DNA of 64,000 nucleotides from Cordylochernes scorpioides. Lineage: Eukaryota > Arthropoda > Arachnida > Pseudoscorpiones > Chernetidae. Positions within the stretch are counted from its first letter, which is position 1, and every line of letters starts with the position of its first letter. Shown piece by piece: positions 42,445-54,709 of the stretch. Position numbers and translations under genes: made by a program. Under the pieces are notes generated by a model. The model was not told the DNA's origin. It did no database searches and worked only from the letters and a program-made list of their open reading frames with translations. The stretch spans positions 67,537,657 to 67,601,656 of the forward strand of contig CP092874.1 of NCBI GenBank assembly GCA_030710605.1, read 5' to 3'.

Positions 42445-42790
42445 ATTTTACATTAGGTCAGCTGACATCCCCCCAACCCACTGATAGATAGGCAAGAAGG
42501 TATGGGACATAGACAAGAAGGTATGGGACATAGGCAAGAAGGTATGGGACATAGGCAAGAAGGTATGGGACATAGACAAGAAGGTATGGGACATAGACAA
42601 GAAGGTATGGGACATAGACAAGAAGGTATGGGACATAGACAAGAAGGTATGGGACAAGATCCCAGTGGACGCAAATTCGTGTCGGCCGCCGGTAATTTTA
42701 TATTTAATTTTGAAAATCGAGGACGCGAATTCGCGTTTTTCAAGCTTGATGCAAAATCGGCAAGGACGCGCGTCCCTCGGGTCGAAAGTA
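42445..42790 (+). repeat. Dispersed repeat with an expanded 21-bp array
   Basis: ATTAGGTCAGCTGACATCC is followed by eight copies of ATAGACAAGAAGGTATGGGA plus C (42487-42657). Then come GGACGCAAATTCGTGTCGGC and GAGGACGCGAATTCGCG. The same sequence at 62547-62705 carries only one 21-bp unit, so the array expanded in this copy. The frame reads MGHRQEG repeated because 21 is divisible by three. Confidence 0.88.
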
Positions 42791-43189
42791 TTAATAAAGA
42801 TATGTGATCGAATGGAAGGGCGCAACCGTTATGCATGCATTCCCAAGAATTAGTTCCAGCCAAGTGAGCAGCGCACCCACGACGTGCCGTAGCATTCGCC
42901 CGCGATGTCTTAATAAAGGTAGGTATGTGTTTGATGAATCTCTCATGTAAATGAACAAAGTTGGGAAATGGAAGTATTGAAGGTCAACGCAATGTTTGCG
43001 CATGGCCTTGGGTCATCTTCAATATTTTATTTACTTTATTTGAATACTTCCGTCTTGGTGAGGAATAAAACTTAACATACGAGAGGTAAACATTGCCGAC
43101 GTCTTCAAATTGTTGGGTAACATAGCAGCCTAGCAATAACCTTTTGCAGCTCTTAGAATCCAAAAATATTCAATATTTCGAACCGCAAT

Positions 43190-43545
43190 TTTGCCATAAA
43201 AAATATTGCAGAATTATTTATACAAAGCAATAACGCAATAAAGCAATTTATGCCTAACTTATCCTTATTGTTTGTGGAAGAGCATTGCTCAATGCATATA
43301 TTTAAATGTAATTCTACTGTCCTAAAAGCTTATGTTCATAGTTTGCTTAAATACCATTTATAAGATTCCACACTTCAGTGTAGCATATAAAATCAGAATG
43401 ATCCAATGCAGTATTAGAGCTCTAATGAGGCGATCTGGTAGATTAAATTGGCGAAACCGCTGGGAGGGTTCACCACTGATGAGCCAAGCCCTTATAATAT
43501 ATTTTTTTTGTCGCAGTAAGGACAGTAGAAGTTTTATTTATTTAT
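43190..43545 (+). mobile_element. TIR element, TACTGTCCTTACTGC family (copy)
   Basis: Contains GTGGAAGAGCATTGCTCAAT, AATGCAGTATTAGAGCTCTA, TTAAATTGGCGAAACCGCTG, and the inverse end GCAGTAAGGACAGTAGAAG. It corresponds to one arm of the palindrome at 40329-41146. Confidence 0.75.
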
Positions 43546-43724
43546 GAAAATAAACATTCACGTCTTAATATCTTCATTCAGAATTATCTACCTGAATCTA
43601 AAAATAAAAGGGAAAGGATAAAGTTCACGTCTTATTTCAAAATCCCCATGAAAGTAAACAAAGTGCAGGAAGCATGTAATAATGATTAGGCTGGTGAAAA
43701 TTAGTTGGCAGATTATTTATTATC

Positions 43725-44110
43725 ATCAAATCAAACGCAATATCCCCACAAGGGATGCTTGCGTCAAGCAAAAACACTAAATTCAGAGAACTATTTTACA
43801 TAAACAATTGTTAAATTACAAGGTTTGAGTAGAAGTTTAAAGAAGAAAAGAAAGGACATTAAAATCATTCTTGATTCCACATCCTACCTAGGAACAACCA
43901 ATGAAATAAGTACAAATACATAGTTTATCAATTACCGGTTTTAAACCAAAAGAGAAAATCACAGATATTTTTAAATTTTAAATATGAGTCTTTACTATTT
44001 ATAAACATAAAATCCTTGTATTCAATATCTTCCCGCTTTCTGTAGTTCTGGAAGATTGGACATTCAATAAGCAGGTGACTGGAATCCTGTCTTCTCTTTG
44101 TGTTTGCATA
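43725..44110 (-). pseudogene. LINE 3' end: C-terminal CCHC module plus tail
   Basis: On the minus strand CKHKEKT is followed, after a frameshift, by SSHLLIECPIFQNYRKREDI and EYKDFMFINSKD. H-x4-C with a downstream R/K-rich helix is typical of LINE ORF2 C-termini. The copy ends GCATCCCTTGTGGGGATATT, then GCGTTTGATTTGATGATAAT and AAATAATC, again a short hairpin before an AATAAA-like end. The open frame at 44132-44326 may be the preceding part of the same protein. Confidence 0.6.
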
Positions 44111-44859
44111 GAATGAAACTTTGCTTTATTTCTACGTGCGATTCATTGTGTTAACAAATACTCTCTTCAAGGATGTGAAAAAGACGTGGTTCTTCAATGA
44201 TATGAGAAAACTTTGAGAAGTTTCATGGTTGTCGCTAGTGTTTGGCTCATGAGGAAAGCTTAAGTTTCGCAAAGTTGAGAATAACATTAAATTCAAATTA
44301 GGATTACAGAAGAATACTTGAGGCAAATTTGAAGCTATCCCTAAGTTGTAAGGAACTGAAGACAGAGCATGGATCTATCAGGTTCCGAGTCTTTCTTAAC
44401 CCTGAATAACATAGCCCATAAACTAATGAAACCAAGAATTTCTGCTATTCCTTGATCCCTGCAGAATCACCTGATACCGCTTCAATAGAATTATATGCAT
44501 TTGGACTAATGAAAAAATTAGAAAAATATAGAGCGACTACTTTGAACAGTATCTGACTGAGTTGCTTAGAGGCTTGGGAAGAAATCAATATGAATACCTT
44601 GGTAAAATGTCAAAAAGAACATGGAAATATCGAATTTATTATATATTTCATTGTTCAAGAAATAATAACAAACAAATTATTTAAAAAATAATGTTTCAAA
44701 TATATTAATTGGCGTTTTGAATCTCACCTTGTGTGTATATTTTTCAAACAATGACGTCCAAACTATACACTATAAAAACAGATATATCTATTTCTAATAA
44801 GGTAACCTGCATTTTATACCCAACAGCAGATTTATATCTATTGCTAACAAAAGTAACCT

Positions 44860-45640
44860 GCTTCATATACCACCCCAGCATTATATATTCTACATCAATT
44901 CTATCTATTTCCAATAATGTGAGAAATCCTTTTTATTTACCTAACAACAATTCTATCTGTTTACAACAATGACATCCACCATTATATACCCAACAATCAT
45001 TATTTACCTATCAACAATTCTATCTATTTCTAATAATGAAATTCACATCATTATAAATACCCAACAACAATTCTATCTATTTCCAATAATGTGAGAAATC
45101 CAGAATTATTCACCCAACAACAATTGTATCTATTTCCCATAATGACATCCAGAATTATTTACCCAACAACAATTCTATTTCCAATAATGACATCCATAAT
45201 TATTCACCCAACAACAATTTTATTTCCAATAATGTCATCCATAATTATTTACCCAATAACAATTCTATTTCCAACAATGATATCCATAATTATTTACCCA
45301 ACAACAATTCTATCTATTTCCAATAATGGAATCCAGCTTTATATACCCCCAACAACAATTCTTTTTATTTCCGATAATGAAATCCAGCTTTATATACCCC
45401 CAACAACATTTCTATTTTCAACAATGATATCCATAATTATTTACCCAATAACAATTCTATCTATTTCCAATAATGAAATCTAGCTTTATATACCCCCAAC
45501 AACAATTCTATCTATTTCCAATAATGGAATCCAGCATTATTTACCCAACAACAATTCTATCTATTTCCAATAATGTGAGAAATCCACCATTATTTACCCA
45601 ACAACAATTCTATCTATTTCCAACAACGACACCCAACACT
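44860..45640. repeat. ~40-60-bp minisatellite
   Basis: About 16 imperfect copies of ACCCAACAACAATTCTATCT, then ATTTCCAATAATGACATCCA and TAATTATTT. Unit length varies because CTATCT is present or absent. The plus-strand frames (ILFPIMTSIIIYPTT) are readthrough of the array. Confidence 0.9.
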
Positions 45641-45729
45641 ATATCCCTAAAATCATCCCTTACATCAATATTGAGTAAAATTAATCATTCCTCCAGGGAA
45701 AAGTGTCTTTTCAAAACATTTTTATTCTC

Positions 45730-45805
45730 TAGCTTTCGGGCACGGACGTCCTTCTACAGGATTACCAGGTTTTCTCCTGTAGAAAGGTGTCCTTGCCCAA
45801 AACCC
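45730..45805. repeat. Paired GAAGGAC-hairpin-GAAAGC motifs in inverted orientation
   Basis: Minus strand 45730-45762: CCTGTAGAAGGACGTCCGTG, then CCCGAAAGCTAGAG. Plus strand from ~45775: TCCTGTAGAAAGGTGTCCTT, then GCCCAAAACC. Both belong to the dispersed hairpin family. Confidence 0.5.
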
Positions 45806-46084
45806 TACACTATATACTCAACAACAATCCTAGCAATGATCAACAATCAAGCCAAGCATTATATTCCCCATAACAATTAAATTTATATCTATCACACAAT
45901 GACCCCCAACATTATGTACTCAACACCAATTACACATATTTTGAGAGCACTAAAAGAACCGTTATTAAATACCACAATAATAAAATCTCTTCCCACATGG
46001 TTAAATATAACATTCCATATATATCAATAATTAAATTGAAAGACGTTATTAACTACAAGAATAAAATTTAATATTTCCCATAAT

Positions 46085-46310
46085 AATTTTTATATTTATT
46101 TATTTCAATTTAAAGCGCTATGTCCCTCTAGGGACACTTGTGCTGTCATACATGTATGTCTTTACAATTGTCTATACATATTTACAATAATTGTAGGTTA
46201 TAAAGAATAGCCATATGATATTAACAAGGAGAAAGAGAGAGAGAAAAACGAGAACAGAAAACTTTATATAAAAGAAAGTAATGTCTGGCAATAATAATTT
46301 CTATATAAAA
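46085..46310 (-). repeat. Retroelement 3' end, GTGTCCCTAGNGGGACAT type (copy 4)
   Basis: On the minus strand it ends GTGTCCCTAGAGGGACATAG, then CGCTTTAAATTGAAATAAAT. It has the most complete hairpin of the four copies. Confidence 0.6.
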
Positions 46311-46678
46311 CGACGAGCCTTCTTTTCAGACTAAAACAATATAAAACAAATAAACAAATAAAGATTCAACTTTAAAAAGCTTTATTTTTAGATGGAAAGA
46401 CTCTCTGGATTTTATCTGTTTTATCTTTTTTCGTTTTGAGCCTGAAGAAAAGGATTCTTCCGTGAAAGCTTGTCCTTTCATAGAGAAAGTGTTATGTGGA
46501 AATATCATATTGGATCTTTCTTCTGGTAAAATTCCATATCCAATAATTTAGCCTAATTCATCTAAAAATGTAGAATCTAAAACTACTATATTTCATTATC
46601 TGCAAAAATTATATTTTAAATTACCAATAAATAAATATACTTCAAATATATAATACGAAGCGTCTTTCGGATTTAAAT

Positions 46679-46862
46679 TACAGTTAAACCTGTCTATAGC
46701 GTCCCCTCTAAATAGCGCCGTTCCCTCTCTATATCGCCCGATTTTAAATACATTGTACGATGCGATTTACATTAAACGTGACCTGTCTATAGCACCCCCT
46801 CTCTATAGTACCCTATTTTGGTGAGTCCCAAGAGGGGTCGCTATAGACAGGTTTAAACTGTA
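46679..46862. mobile_element. pogo/Tigger-like MITE, family B (copy 1)
   Basis: 184 bp, with ends TACAGTTAAACCTGTCTATA and the inverse, TA-flanked. The interior has GATGCGATTTACATTAAACG and TATTTTGGTGAGTCCCAAGA. Confidence 0.88.
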
Positions 46863-47892
46863 TATTCATTTTGAGATATAATTAATGTTTCAAAAGTCAA
46901 AAATACCTTTTCTTCATCAAAACACTGAAAATACGAAGCGTGCTTGGTTCTTCTGCTAAGTAAACATAAGGTGTTGCTGATCAATTCTTGAACTCAAAAT
47001 AATTTTGAGGAAATTCGATTTTTATTTTTATGTTCTTCATGTTTTTGGAAGACATCCAACTTTCTAAAAATAACTTCTTTCATGTTTCGAAATTATATTC
47101 TGGCAAATTATTTTGTTTCTTTTTTTGTCAATTGAGGGTATGATTATTTAAAATTGCCTGTTCAACCAGAAGTTTTAATGATCTCTTGTTTTTAAAAGTG
47201 GATTTTTATGTTATTTAGTGCATTCCTCGAGTCTCAACAATATATAGAGATGGACAAGAACTATCAGGAATTCTAGTCGAACAGGAAAATTTGAATAATT
47301 ATGCCTCTGATTGGCAAAACGTCAAAATTATTTAGCAGAATCTATAATTTCAAAACATGGAAGATTATTTTAAGAAAGATGAACTTCTTCCAAAAAACCC
47401 CTAAATGAATAAATAAAAATAATTAATTTTTCAAAATTATATTTAGAATTTACAAATTGATCGGCAACACCTTGAAACAGCACTATCCAAACCCGTTTCA
47501 TAAATTTAAAATGTGTCTTGATAAAGGAAAACGATTTGTTTTTTGAAATATTGATGATTTCTTAAAATAAAATTAAATCCAAAATATGCTTCATATTAAT
47601 ATTTTGAATATAGTTTTCTCAATTAATATTTTTTTCATCGTTTGATTCTATTTTCAAACAATATAAGTAATTCGTCTTTATATGCACAAAATTTAGATTC
47701 TTTTCAACAACTATTATATACCTTTAAAACGTTTCCTATTTAGAAATAAGGGATAGCCACAATACTTTGTGTTTTACTATTTAATAGATTAAAACAAGTT
47801 TAACCCTAATATATAAATAAAAAAATAACTTATGAAAAATTAGAGAAAGAAAACCAGTTTTGCCGACTGCCTAACTATGAATAAAAATCAAA
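46863..47892. other. AT-rich spacer, no gene recognised
   Basis: No frame or repeat seen that I can support. Confidence 0.4.
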
Positions 47893-47992
47893 NNNNNNNN
47901 NNNNNNNNNNNNNNNNNNNNNNNNNNNNNNNNNNNNNNNNNNNNNNNNNNNNNNNNNNNNNNNNNNNNNNNNNNNNNNNNNNNNNNNNNNNN
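47893..47992. other. Assembly gap (100 N)
   Basis: Exactly 100 N in AT-rich sequence; true size unknown. Confidence 0.98.
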
Positions 47993-48104
47993 GAATAATT
48001 AAATATTTTACATAAATATTTTTCTTCATCCATAGTTCATCTAAAATACCCATTCCAAGAGTCTAGCATCAGTATCACTATAAAAGGAAGTTCGAAAAAT
48101 GCCA

Positions 48105-48265
48105 TATAACAGCGGTATGGTAGATTCAACTGACAAAACCGCTGGGAGGGTTCACCACTGATAAGCCAGGCCCTTCCATTAATTTTTCCATTGCAGTAAG
48201 GACAGTAGAAATTGTTTATTTTTTAAAAAGAATCATACGCATCTATAATAGTTTCGAATTTTACA
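48105..48265. mobile_element. TIR element, TACTGTCCTTACTGC family (fragment)
   Basis: AAAACCGCTGGGAGGGTTCA, then TTTTTCCATTGCAGTAAGGA and CAGTAGAAATTG, then the outer flank GAATCATACGCATCTATAAT shared with 23600-23684. Confidence 0.7.
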
Positions 48266-48349
48266 TAAATAAATAAATACAAAGCATGTTACAACTTTTA
48301 CAAAAGAAAAAAAAAAACAATTTAAGTCAACAATTATCTTCATTATTTT

Positions 48350-48492
48350 AAAATATCAAAAACCTTTCGTAATACGTTTATTTATTAAACACAACGCGCG
48401 CTTTAACTTTGCCCATTGAAGAGCGAGAGAGTTTTAAAGCTCGCGCTGTGTTTAATAAATAAACTTATTGTGAAAGGTTTTTGATATTTTAT
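48350..48492. mobile_element. Foldback element around a GAAGAGC motif
   Basis: Arms ATCAAAAACCTTTCGTAATA... (48354-48412) and ...AAAGGTTTTTGAT (48425-48489). They share TTTATTTATTAAACACAACG. The centre has CATTGAAGAGCGAGAGAG. Confidence 0.7.
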
Positions 48493-48689
48493 AATAGTAA
48501 ATCGCAATTTTTTTCCTATATCTGAATTATATTTCTAAAAATAAAATTCCGTGATAATATACATAATAATTGAATGTATTTTCAACATATACATATATAT
48601 TAGTGAATTAAATTCTATTGCCATCTATCGTTAAAATTTTACACAAATAAATATACATATATATATATTTTGTACCATTTTATTCCTCT

Positions 48690-49145
48690 TAGGATGTGTC
48701 TAGTTGTGAAGATACAGCTTGTACCCTACAATGCCATCTTTACACAATACTCATAAGTCTTCTTCTTCTTTCTTATCTCCACTCAATCATATTAGGGTAT
48801 CAAGTTGTGACCATTGATGGTGTCTGTTTGACAACCATCATGACTAGGAGAAGTAGAATGCGTCTGCCTTTGTCATTAAGACTAGGAGCACTACTCAGTG
48901 GCAGGTCGACTTAGCTCCAAAAGAAATGGCCGCCTCTGACATGAGGAACAGACGCCATGTGCAGCCGCTCCTAACATGGAGTACAAACGCTGCTCATACT
49001 GTATCCCTGGATCAGGAGCCTTTACAGGGCACTATCAGCCGGGCCAGCTGAACCCAGGTTTTTTATTGAGCTTGTTACTGCTCCTCCTCCTCCTTTTTCA
49101 TCTGGGCTTGGGACCGGCAATGAACATATTAGGCTTCCAGGTTTA
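48690..49145 (+). repeat. Dispersed ~450-bp repeat, copy 2
   Basis: Matches 31344-31865 in inverse over most of its length (GACAACCATCATGACTAGGA, AAATGGCCGCCTCTGACATG). Class unknown. The open frame at 48696-48914 is not preserved in the other copy. Confidence 0.6.
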
Positions 49146-49245
49146 AGTTACTTTTTATCCCTGGAATATTGATGATTTCATCTTAATACTGATACAGAAG
49201 TATTGAATTCCCAAGTAATGCCGGCTTGTATGACACAGTATATAC

Positions 49246-49720
49246 AAGGTTGTCCCAAAAGTTCCTAAACATATTAAGATTTATATGTTTCAAGTGTTTA
49301 CGAACTTTTGAGACAACCTTGAAATTCTGAAACATGGCTTACCTGCTGATTGACCACCCTTGATATAGAACATCAGAGATTAAATCATTCTTCTATAAAA
49401 ATTCTGTTATAATTTTACCAAGGTTACAAATATTCCAAGGTTGTATAAAATATCGTAAAAACTTTCAAAATATAAATTATAATCATTATATGTGTTCACG
49501 AACTTTTGGGACAACTTTGTAATTCTAAAACTTGGCTTACCTGCTTTTTAGCCACCCTTGATATAGAACATAACTGATTAAATCATTCTTCTATAAGAAT
49601 TCTATTATAATTTTACAAAGGTTACCAATATTACCAATATTGTCCTAAAAGTTCGTAAACACTTGTAAAATATAAATCATAATCACAATATGTTTAGAAA
49701 CCTTTTGAGACAACCTTATA
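49246..49720. mobile_element. Nested elements with ACAAGGTTGTCCCAAAAGTTC ends
   Basis: The first hairpin is 49247-49322: AAGGTTGTCCCAAAAGTTC, a ~35-bp centre, then GAACTTTTGAGACAACCTTG. Further inverted and direct copies of the end occur at ~49490-49525, 49643-49670 and 49690-49720. An internal ~170-bp block is duplicated (GGCTTACCTGCT...CACCCTTGATATAGAAC). The terminal motif suggests a Tc1/mariner MITE. Confidence 0.6.
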
Positions 49721-49944
49721 TTGAGTTATATATTTCATCAAACATTGTCATAGCCATGTGTTTCAACAATGGGATCTTACATTGTTAGGATTGAGAGAAG
49801 GCCAACGTAAGGGTGACACAGCAAGTTTATTCTTAGAAAACCAGACCATCTTATTTGTATTGAAAGAGGGGAACTAAGGATATTATATAAGAGAATAAGT
49901 TCACACTTTGTGCCAATTACTGTCCTTGTTCCAAAATCACTTTA

Positions 49945-50000
49945 TTAGGTACCGCTCAAAAAGAACAACCTAGTTTATGATAATTGCAACAATGAATAAT
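49945..50000 (-). repeat. Dispersed tail-like repeat shared with 3425-3500
   Basis: TTAGGTACCGCTCAAAAAG, then AACAACCTAG; see the entry at 3425. Confidence 0.4.
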
Positions 50001-50715
50001 ATGTGAAGGTTATTCACATATTGAAACAAAGAGTCCAACGCGGGACTCGATCAAGGTTTCATGGCTGTCGGGAATCGAGGGTTTTACTCACTTCGTTCAC
50101 CGACTATCTATCACTTGAAATATTTTTAAATATATTTACGGGGCTGCTAACCAAAATGGATGATTTTTGAGCCCCGGTGGACGCATAAAGCGGAATATAT
50201 ACAAATCACTATATACCTTGTACTGTTGGATGGACCTGGGGATGGGTGGCCAGGGGATCATCGCCGGGTGAGGCCAGGAGAGCCGGGATGTAGAGAATTT
50301 TGGTGTTTCTACCAGGGCACGAACCACTCTCTATCACTGCTGTCCAAAGTGAAGTGAGAACAAGCACAGAAATATAGATTAAACAAATATTGTTAAAAAA
50401 TTATGAGATTTGTTGAAGTTTATTCAATGAGTAATTAATCTAGTCCTATAGATTAAAAATATAATTATAATATGAAATATACTTTTTCAAATACACAAAA
50501 ATAGAAAGCATTATGTCTTAGAAATAGGGATCACTAGAGAATATTGTTCTCTCATAAAAACTGAAAAATTTACAACAAGCATTCATGCTGGTTTACTGGC
50601 TTTGGAGAAGTCTTAAGAGACATTATATTCCACTCCTCTAAAAGATAAAATATTAGTTCGAGGAGTGTTGTGACAGATAAGTATTCGAAATGGAGCCAGC
50701 CTAGAACGAAACTGT
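50001..50715. other. Spacer, no gene recognised
   Basis: Contains an odd ~200-bp GC-richer block (50136-50357; CCAGGGGATCATCGCCGGGT) with open frames on both strands but no motif. AACGCGGGACTCGATCAAGG near 50038 resembles a decayed SINE B-box region. Confidence 0.35.
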
Positions 50716-50965
50716 TTCTTTGTTGTTGTTGTTGTCGTGTCCAATGAAGAGCTTCAAATGTCCCCATACATCTCTATCACAGCAGTCGCAATGTCAACTA
50801 TCCTGGACATGAAAGCTGCTGCTCTGGGTCCATGTTAATTTTCTGTTGTTGTCGTGTCCAATGAAGAGCCTCAGATGTCCCCATACATCTCAATCACAGC
50901 AGTCGCAATGTCCATTATATTGGGTTTGTAAAGCTGCTGCTCTGGGTCAATGTCAACTTTCTGCA
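50716..50965 (-). repeat. Two tandem copies of a ~125-bp coding-like repeat
   Basis: On the minus strand each copy reads MDIATAVIEMYGDI or VDIATAVIEMYGDI and a stop. GCTCTTCATTGGACACGACA, then ACAACAACAA or ACAACAG, follows. It looks like the 3' end of a transposon gene with a CAA-repeat tail, duplicated in tandem. Confidence 0.5.
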
Positions 50966-51140
50966 AGGTTTTCTCTGATATGATGAAACTGTCCTTCCAG
51001 AGGCATAGTAGCTACCATCCCTTTATGTCTATTAACGGCCAGAGTCAGATAATGGTCTTCTTGGGTCGTTATGGATCTTTTCTGTCCCACCATTGTATTG
51101 TGATGATGGTTATTATTCTCAGAGCTGACAGACTTCATTT
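50953..51140 (-). pseudogene. Tc1-like transposase fragment
   Basis: The minus-strand frame reads RSITTQEDHYLTLAVNRHKG, then MVATMPLEGQFHHIRENLAE. This resembles the linker and second helix-turn-helix of Tc1-type transposases (R-x-T-T-x-x-E-D-x-Y-L-x-L). The catalytic DDE part is not found downstream; the coding-like repeat at 50716-50965 follows instead. A remnant only. Confidence 0.5.
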
Positions 51141-51240
51141 CTGGTAAACTGAGCCCTCTGGCCTGCTTCCATCCTTCCGATAGCTCTCCTCAAGACAAGG
51201 ACAGGATCAATCTCTCAAGGTGGAAAAACCTCCTTCCTTG

Positions 51241-51939
51241 AGAACAGTTTTTTTATATTTTTATAACCAAATTGTCAATAATCACATTTATCTTTGATTT
51301 TTGTAACAATTAACTAAGAGCATCAGTAAAATATATTGAAATTTCCAATAGAATTCCACCGTAAGATGTTGGATGATTGCGTGAAGCAATTACGACAGAT
51401 TTCTTTCAAATATGTGAACATTTTAAAATAATAACAGTTATGATGTGTTAACAGAGCTAACACTTATCAAGGATGATAGAAAATTAGGATATTTTAAATA
51501 AATTTAATTTGGGATAACACACTGGTGAATTAATCAGCAAATATATTGGATATGTTTCATAAAATTATTGTGTTTTAGCTTCAAAATATAAATTTCTACT
51601 CAAAAGGAGTTTTATCACTTAATTTTTAGAACCAATGTTACTAAAACAGTATATATTATATGAATTCTCGATATATCATTCAACCAGCACGTATCTTCCA
51701 CCTCGCACGTATATTTTCAAAATTTGGTTTTTCAAACAGAAATAATGTAATATATTTTTCTCTCAATATATAATAAGTATTTAAAATATGTATATAATAA
51801 TGTGTATATAAAAATTGTATTTATTATTAAGTTTTAACGTGATAATCCTGTTGAAGGACTGACAAGTCTGAAAGCTAGAAAATAAAAAGTTGCACAAGAA
51901 ACTTAACTCTAGAAGCTTCATTTATTTTATAGTATATAT
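51241..51939. other. AT-rich spacer with one hairpin motif
   Basis: At 51846-51878: CCTGTTGAAGGACTGACAAG, then TCTGAAAGCTAG, then AAAATAAAAAG. This is a good copy of the dispersed motif. Nothing else recognised. Confidence 0.45.
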
Positions 51940-52128
51940 TAAAACGTAGAAAATTAGAAAAGATAAACTTCAGGATGACACGGAAATTTATTTAAAGCCA
52001 GCACAAAATCAATACATTTATGAGATATAAGCAATGATGAAAGGTTTTAGAGTAGCAAAATATAATTAATATATAAATATCAAAAACTGATAATCTGTAC
52101 ATAAAATATCTTAAATAATTTTCTACAA
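51940..52128 (-). mobile_element. Solo LTR of the TRIM family (copy T3, degraded)
   Basis: AAAATTAGAAAAGATAAACT, then TCAGGATGACACGGAAATTT, ending AATTTTCTACA. The match is weak in the middle. Confidence 0.6.
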
Positions 52129-52969
52129 TATTTTATTTTGTCGTACATATCCTGACAGCGAAAATTCTTATGATAGATCTTAAATGATTTGAATCATGAA
52201 AACCGACATCCCTATTCTATTAAATCGTTCTCAAATTAGGATTCTGTATCCCGGGGGTTTACAAATCACAAATTCTAAATAAATATATTCTTAAGAAAGC
52301 TAGGAGGATTTCTCCGAATAGAAATTACCAATTTTATCTTCTAAATTTAGCGACGTGAATGTCCATCCCGAATATATGAACAATCTGGTGTCTAGGGAAT
52401 GTACAAAACGCCCAGCACAAGTGTCCCCAAATATTTGAATAAACTGGTGTCTAGGGAATGCACAAAACGCCCAGCACAAGTGTTCCCAAATATCATATAC
52501 TACTAAAGTAATGGAAACAACGAAGTTTACAAAAACATTGCAGACATTTGCTATATTCTCCTAACAATTCTGATACAGAGAAAATAATAAAAAGTTCAAC
52601 AATACAAATAACCAACAGATTCTCCTGGCTAGCGAAATCTTAATTTCACTAGAAATATTGTCCACCAATTCGATTAGAATCTTCAACTGGAAATTGCTCA
52701 ACAGACTTTGACGTCAACCTCTATTGACATATTTTCCTAAACAAATTAACTTCTAAAGATTTGTCGAATGTGTTTCTACATAGCTCTCTGCACACATAGC
52801 CCAATTGGCCACATTCCGCTGTCCGCTTTGCTATTGGATCTTCACAGTTCAAGAGGCATCGCATATGCATTTATTTTTATTGTCGTTTGGAAAAATAGCC
52901 ACTCTGCCCCATGACAGGTTGGATTCTCTGGGTACTTCTGTTCACATATTGCATTTGAAAGTTTAAAAC
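52129..52969. other. Spacer with a short direct duplication
   Basis: AAACTGGTGTCTAGGGAATG and CACAAAACGCCCAGCACAAG are repeated about 60 bp apart (52385-52500). No gene recognised. Confidence 0.45.
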
Positions 52970-53520
52970 TTGTTTACCTGTATTTATTCCCTTTTTACCT
53001 GTGGGTTTATTGGTTACCTGTAGGTTATTGGGTTATCTGTATTTATTTCTTGTTCACACATGTAGCTTTATTGGTTGCCTGCATTTATTTTTCTGTTTAC
53101 CTGTAGGTTTATTGGTTACCTGTTTTTATTTCTTGTTTACCTATAGGTTTAAGGATTACCTGTTTTTATTTCTTGTTCGTATGTAGCTTTTTTGGTTACA
53201 TGTATTTATTTTTCAGTTACATACAGGTTTTTTAGTTACCTGTAATTATTTCTTGTCCACATATGTAGTTTTATTGGTTATCTGCATTTTTTTGTTTGCC
53301 TGTAGGTTTATTGGTTACCTGTAGCTTTATTGGTTACCTGTAGCTTTATTGGTTACCTGCGTTTATCTTTTGTTTGCCTGTAGGTTTATTGGTTACTGTA
53401 TTTATTTCCTGTTTACCTGTAGGTGTATTGATTACTGTATTTATTTTTTGGTCACATATATATGTTTATTGGTTACATGTATTTATCTTTTGGTTACCTA
53501 TGTAGGTTTATGGGTTAACT
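52970..53520. repeat. ~40-bp minisatellite, TTACCTGTAGGTTTATTGG type
   Basis: About a dozen imperfect units of TTTATTGGTTACCTGTATTT, then ATTTCTTGTTTACCTGTAGG. Frames across it are low-complexity. Confidence 0.85.
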
Positions 53521-53780
53521 AAATATAAATTTCGATAATACTGCTGTATATCTACTGTAATCTACCTACAATCCTTTCGTGACCTAACAGCTTTGGTCGG
53601 TTGGTTATCTCAAGAAGGATATATGTTTAACTAAATATAAATCATCACATGGAGAAACTGAATTGATAGTTATTATAGTTTTTTGATTTTGTTATCTATT
53701 CACACAAATATTTATGTTATATATGTCTCTAATTTGTATAAATAGTTATAAATAGCATTAAAGGTCTACTCGGTAAATAT

Positions 53781-53959
53781 TGCCACGTGGAAAATTAGGA
53801 AAGACAAACTTCAGGTTAAAACAGCAATTTATTTAAGGCAAGAATAAACTATGAATGATAAACAAGAGATAAATAATGAGGGAAGTTTATATACAGAATA
53901 GTAAAATATAAACATCAAGAATGATACTCATTTAATAAAATAATAAATACTTTGCTACG
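53781..53959 (-). mobile_element. Solo LTR of the TRIM family (copy T4)
   Basis: TGCCACGTGGAAAATTAGGA through ATAAATACTTTGCTACGA. Well preserved compared with 56791-56966. Confidence 0.8.
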
Positions 53960-54528
53960 ATATAAAAAGAACGAATAGGGAACAAAAACAAACAGGAAGT
54001 TTTTGCACCTTTCCTCATTATTAGTTAACAAACTATTTAATCTCAAATATATAATTAAAGTATAAAACACACAGTTACCAACTTACGAAAGAACGCCGTT
54101 ACATCCCTTTCCCAGTTAATATTTAGTCATGAAAGCCTTTTTCCTGAAAAACATATTTTAAAATACATATTTTACATTTTAGTTATCGACACACGTTTAT
54201 ATACTCCTGTAGAAGGGTTTGCCGAAAGCTTGAGAAGATATTTAATATAAAATAGGAAACTCATCCTCGGAGCCTACGTTTTATTGTAACACATAACTTA
54301 TTACACTTGCTCACTAACGATGGAAATGCAATTATTTTGAACCCTTTTTTATCAGGTTAGTTTTGATACAAGTATACGTCGACAATATAAGTAGAGGACT
54401 AGGCATTTATTAACCTAGGGGAGTGTTTGAGAAGTGATTTGTTAATATTGTGTTCTGGCATATCGCTTGTCAAAATACTTTGACCTACATTTTCTTATCC
54501 ATCTATAAATCGCTTTTTGCCTTTAATA
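53960..54528. other. AT-rich spacer with one hairpin motif
   Basis: At 54205-54230: TCCTGTAGAAGGGTTTGCCG, then AAAGCTTGAG. It is followed by AAATAGGAAACTCATCCTCG. No gene recognised. Confidence 0.4.
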
Positions 54529-54709
54529 TACAGTTAAACCTGTCTATAGCGAGCCCTCTCGGGACTCACCAAAATAGGGTGCTATAGAGAGGGGGTGCTA
54601 TAGACAGGTCACTTTTAATGTAAATCGCATCGTACTACGTGTTTAAAATCGGGCGCTATAGAGAGTGAGGCGCTATTTAGAGGAGGCGCTATAGACAGGT
54701 TTAACTGTA
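54529..54709. mobile_element. pogo/Tigger-like MITE, family B (copy 2)
   Basis: 181 bp, with the same TACAGTTAAACCTGTCTATA ends, inserted opposite to copy 1 (GGGACTCACCAAAATAGGG precedes the CGCATCGTAC block). Confidence 0.88.

Noticed and set aside
45091-45880. 130- and 135-codon frames with ILFPIMTSIIIYPTT repeats as membrane proteins
   Set aside because: Hydrophobic residues come from AT-rich minisatellite sequence; unit lengths vary and the frame changes between 45483 and 45880.
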